From Aminobacter ciceronei (lineage in GTDB: Bacteria > Pseudomonadota > Alphaproteobacteria > Rhizobiales > Rhizobiaceae): a stretch of 64,000 bases of DNA. Location: assembly GCF_014138625.1 (NCBI RefSeq), contig NZ_JACJHY010000032.1:18610-82609 (forward strand), given 5' to 3'. Every line of letters starts with the position of its first letter. Positions within the stretch are counted from its first letter, which is position 1. The notes below the pieces were generated by a model, which was not told the origin of the DNA, made no database searches, and was given only the letters and a program-made list of their open reading frames with translations. Shown piece by piece: positions 62,242 to 64,000 of the stretch. Both the position numbers and the translations under genes were made by a program.

Positions 62242-63054
62242 ATGTCGAGACTGCTGATCAAGCCGAAGCACGGCACCGGGCGCGTCACGCACGTCACGCC
62301 TGAATCCGCCGGCTGGACTTATGTCGGTTTCGACCTGCACAAGCTGGAACCCGGCGATACCTTCGGCGACTGGACGGCCGACCGCGAAACCTGCCTGGTG
62401 CTGGTTTCGGGAAAGGCGCATGTGCGGGTCGGCGAGGACGATCTCGGCATGCTCGGCGAGCGCATGTCGCCCTTCGAAGGCAAGCCCTGGTCGGTCTATG
62501 TGCCGGCTGGCGGCGACTGGTCGGTCAGGGCCGACACGAATGTCGAGCTCGCCGTCTGCACGGCTCCCGGCCTCGGCGGAAACCTGCCGGTACGGGTGAT
62601 CGGTCCCGACGACGTCAAGCAGGAAACGCGCGGCAAGGGCACCAACACACGCTACGTCACCAACATTCTGCCCGAAGGCGATCCGGCGGATTCGCTGTTG
62701 GTGGTCGAGGTCATCACACCAGGCGGCCACACCTCGAGCTATCCGCCGCACAAGCACGACGAGGACAATCTCCCCGCTGAATCACTGCTGGAGGAGACCT
62801 ATTACCATCGGCTCAACCCGCCGCAGGGTTTTGCCTTCCAGCGCGTCTACACCGAGTTCAACGATGCCGGGCATCGCGAGATCGACGAGGCGATGGCAGT
62901 GGAGGATGGTGACGTGACGCTGGTGCCCAAGGGCTATCACCCTTGCGCTGCCTGCCACGGCTACGACCTTTATTATCTCAATGTCATGGCGGGGCCGAAG
63001 CGGACCTGGAAGTTCCACAACGCCAAAGAGCACGAGTGGCTTCTGAAGGCCTGA
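62242..63054 (+). CDS. iolB: 5-deoxy-glucuronate isomerase IolB
   Basis: A 270-residue bicupin isomerase. GWTYVGFDLHKLEPGDTFGD and the metal-binding SSYPPHKHDEDNLPAESLLE, EETYYHRLNPPQGFAFQRVY and a C-terminal VPKGYHPCAACHGYDLYYLN are the diagnostic elements. It follows the small membrane protein by 4 bp; GGAG lies 7 nt before ATG 62242. Confidence 0.96.
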   Translation: MSRLLIKPKHGTGRVTHVTPESAGWTYVGFDLHKLEPGDTFGDWTADRETCLVLVSGKAHVRVGEDDLGMLGERMSPFEGKPWSVYVPAGGDWSVRADTNVELAVCTAPGLGGNLPVRVIGPDDVKQETRGKGTNTRYVTNILPEGDPADSLLVVEVITPGGHTSSYPPHKHDEDNLPAESLLEETYYHRLNPPQGFAFQRVYTEFNDAGHREIDEAMAVEDGDVTLVPKGYHPCAACHGYDLYYLNVMAGPKRTWKFHNAKEHEWLLKA

Positions 63055-63097
63055 GGCGTCAGAAAGCCCAATATATTCCAGGAGCGAGGACGAAACG

Positions 63098-63904
63098 ATG
63101 GCACGCAACAGGCCAACGGTCGCGGATCTGCGCGCGTTGAAGGGCAAGAGGCAACTGTCGAAGCTGCGGGTGACGTCGCTGGAGGAGGCGGAGGCGGCCG
63201 AGCGCGCCGGCATCGACCTGTTGTCCGTCACCTATGCGCTGATGCTCGACCCGCGCTTCCGCGATGCGGCCCCAACATGTTTTGCCGTGCCCGGCGACGA
63301 GTACGGCATGATGGGGGCGACATCAGACGAGATCCTGCGCACGGCGGTGAAGCTCAAGGCGGCGAGCGCCGATGCGGTCTACTGCTCGGCGAGCGACCGG
63401 ACCATCCGCCGGCTGGCGGACGAACATATCCCGGTCTGCGGCCATGTCGGGCTGATCCCGACGCATTCGACCTGGACGGGCGGCTTCAAGGCGGTCGGCA
63501 AGACGGCAGAAACGGCCGAGCTCGTCTGGCGGCAGGTCAAGGCGCTGGAGCAGGCGGGCGCTTTTGCAGCCGAGATCGAGGTGGTGCCGGCCGAAGTGGC
63601 GAGCGCGATCTCCAGGCGCAGCTCGCTGGTGCTGATCTCGATGGGCGCCGGTGCGGGCTGCGATGCGCAATACCTGTTTGCAGAGGACGTGCTCGGGCTC
63701 AATCGCGGCCATTATCCGCGCCACGCCAAGGTGTATCGCAACCTCGCGGCTGAGCATGACCGCATCCAGCAGGAGCGGATTGCGGCGTTCAAAGAATATG
63801 CCGGCGACATTGCCAGCGGCGCCTATCCGGCGGCGAACCATATGGTCGGCGTCGACGCCGGAGAGATGCGCAAGTTCGAGGATTTTCTGAGCGGGCAGGC
63901 CTAG
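63098..63904 (+). CDS. PanB-like protein lacking canonical catalytic residues
   Basis: A 268-residue TIM-barrel protein of the ketopantoate hydroxymethyltransferase (PanB) family. The PanB-like parts are IPVCGHVGLIPTHSTWTGGF, KAVGKTAETAELVWRQVKAL, EVVPAEVASAIS and SMGAGAGCDAQYLFAEDVLG. Where E. coli PanB has the VGDS metal-binding Asp (Asp45), this protein has LSVTYALM. The VKIEGG Lys/Glu motif is replaced by VYCSASD. It is the last gene of the iol operon (43 bp after iolB, GGAG upstream), so a role in inositol-derived aldol chemistry is likelier than pantothenate synthesis. Function not proven. Confidence 0.78.
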   Translation: MARNRPTVADLRALKGKRQLSKLRVTSLEEAEAAERAGIDLLSVTYALMLDPRFRDAAPTCFAVPGDEYGMMGATSDEILRTAVKLKAASADAVYCSASDRTIRRLADEHIPVCGHVGLIPTHSTWTGGFKAVGKTAETAELVWRQVKALEQAGAFAAEIEVVPAEVASAISRRSSLVLISMGAGAGCDAQYLFAEDVLGLNRGHYPRHAKVYRNLAAEHDRIQQERIAAFKEYAGDIASGAYPAANHMVGVDAGEMRKFEDFLSGQA

Positions 63905-63905
63905 G

Positions 63906-64000
63906 TGTCGAAGCTATGAAGGTTGTTCATTCGAGGAGGGACTGAGAAGCTGGGGTTGCGAAGCCAACCAACCTTCAGTGGAGCTCCCCGAATGAACGTC
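63906..64000 (+). mobile_element. Left end of an IS481-like insertion sequence (cut by window end)
   Basis: Starting TGT two bases after the PanB-like stop codon, the sequence GGTTGTTCATTCGAGG ... CTGAGAAGCTGGGG ... GCCAACCAACC resembles the leader of IS481 as I recall it. A GGAG precedes ATG 63992, which begins a reading frame MNV typical of IS481 transposases. The right end is outside the window, so the family call needs confirming. Confidence 0.6.

Noticed and set aside
1..64000. Search for tRNA, rRNA and CRISPR arrays
   Set aside because: No cloverleaf ending in CCA-type context, no rRNA-like stretch and no regularly spaced repeats were noticed on reading; small RNAs cannot be excluded by eye.

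Overview
The window is high-GC DNA from a member of the Hyphomicrobiales. Gene content and flagellar gene order fit the Phyllobacteriaceae (Mesorhizobium/Aminobacter-like); the genus is inferred and was not tested by a database search. Two large blocks dominate: a rhizobial-type flagellar cluster (1-25.4 kb) and a catabolic block for polyamines, sugars and inositol/rhizopine (25.8-63.9 kb).

Flagellar block. Minus-strand genes, read from 18.8 kb down to 1, are a DUF1217-like protein, flgF, fliI, an unknown flagellar protein, flgB, flgC, fliE, flgG, flgA, flgI, motE, flgH, fliL, fliP, five tandem flagellin genes, fliF and a cut-off FliH-like gene. Divergent plus-strand genes are motA, fliM, fliN, fliG, flhB and a small conserved gene. 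The LuxR-type master regulator pair visN-visR converges on these. Each flagellin gene ends in its own hairpin terminator. Four of the five share a conserved, foldable 5' leader about 105 nt long. The fifth (nearest fliF) instead has a CtrA-like palindrome upstream.

Polyamine-like block (25.8-38.5 kb). After a TMEM43-like membrane protein comes a TetR regulator with an acetylpolyamine-deacetylase-like enzyme. Divergent from it are an amidohydrolase, a PotABCD-type ABC transporter with two tandem binding proteins, and two tandem serine hydrolases of the 6-aminohexanoate-dimer hydrolase/class C beta-lactamase type.

Sugar block (38.5-46.8 kb). A GbpR-like LysR regulator is divergent from chvE-gguA-gguB-gguC and an SDR dehydrogenase. 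An aldose 1-epimerase converges on them. This is the Agrobacterium-type multiple-monosaccharide uptake system with oxidative sugar catabolism.

Inositol/rhizopine block (46.9-63.9 kb). A mocD-mocE-mocF-like oxygenase operon is divergent from a LacI-type regulator, an IolI-like isomerase and a MocB-like ABC importer. These are followed by idhA, iolC, iolD, iolE, a small membrane protein, iolB and a degenerate PanB-like gene. Together they could import rhizopine or inositol, demethylate an O-methylated inositol derivative, and pass the product down the inositol pathway. GGAA-N6-TTCC-type boxes lie before the binding-protein gene and before iolC. The window ends in the left end of an IS481-like insertion sequence, two bases after the PanB-like stop codon.
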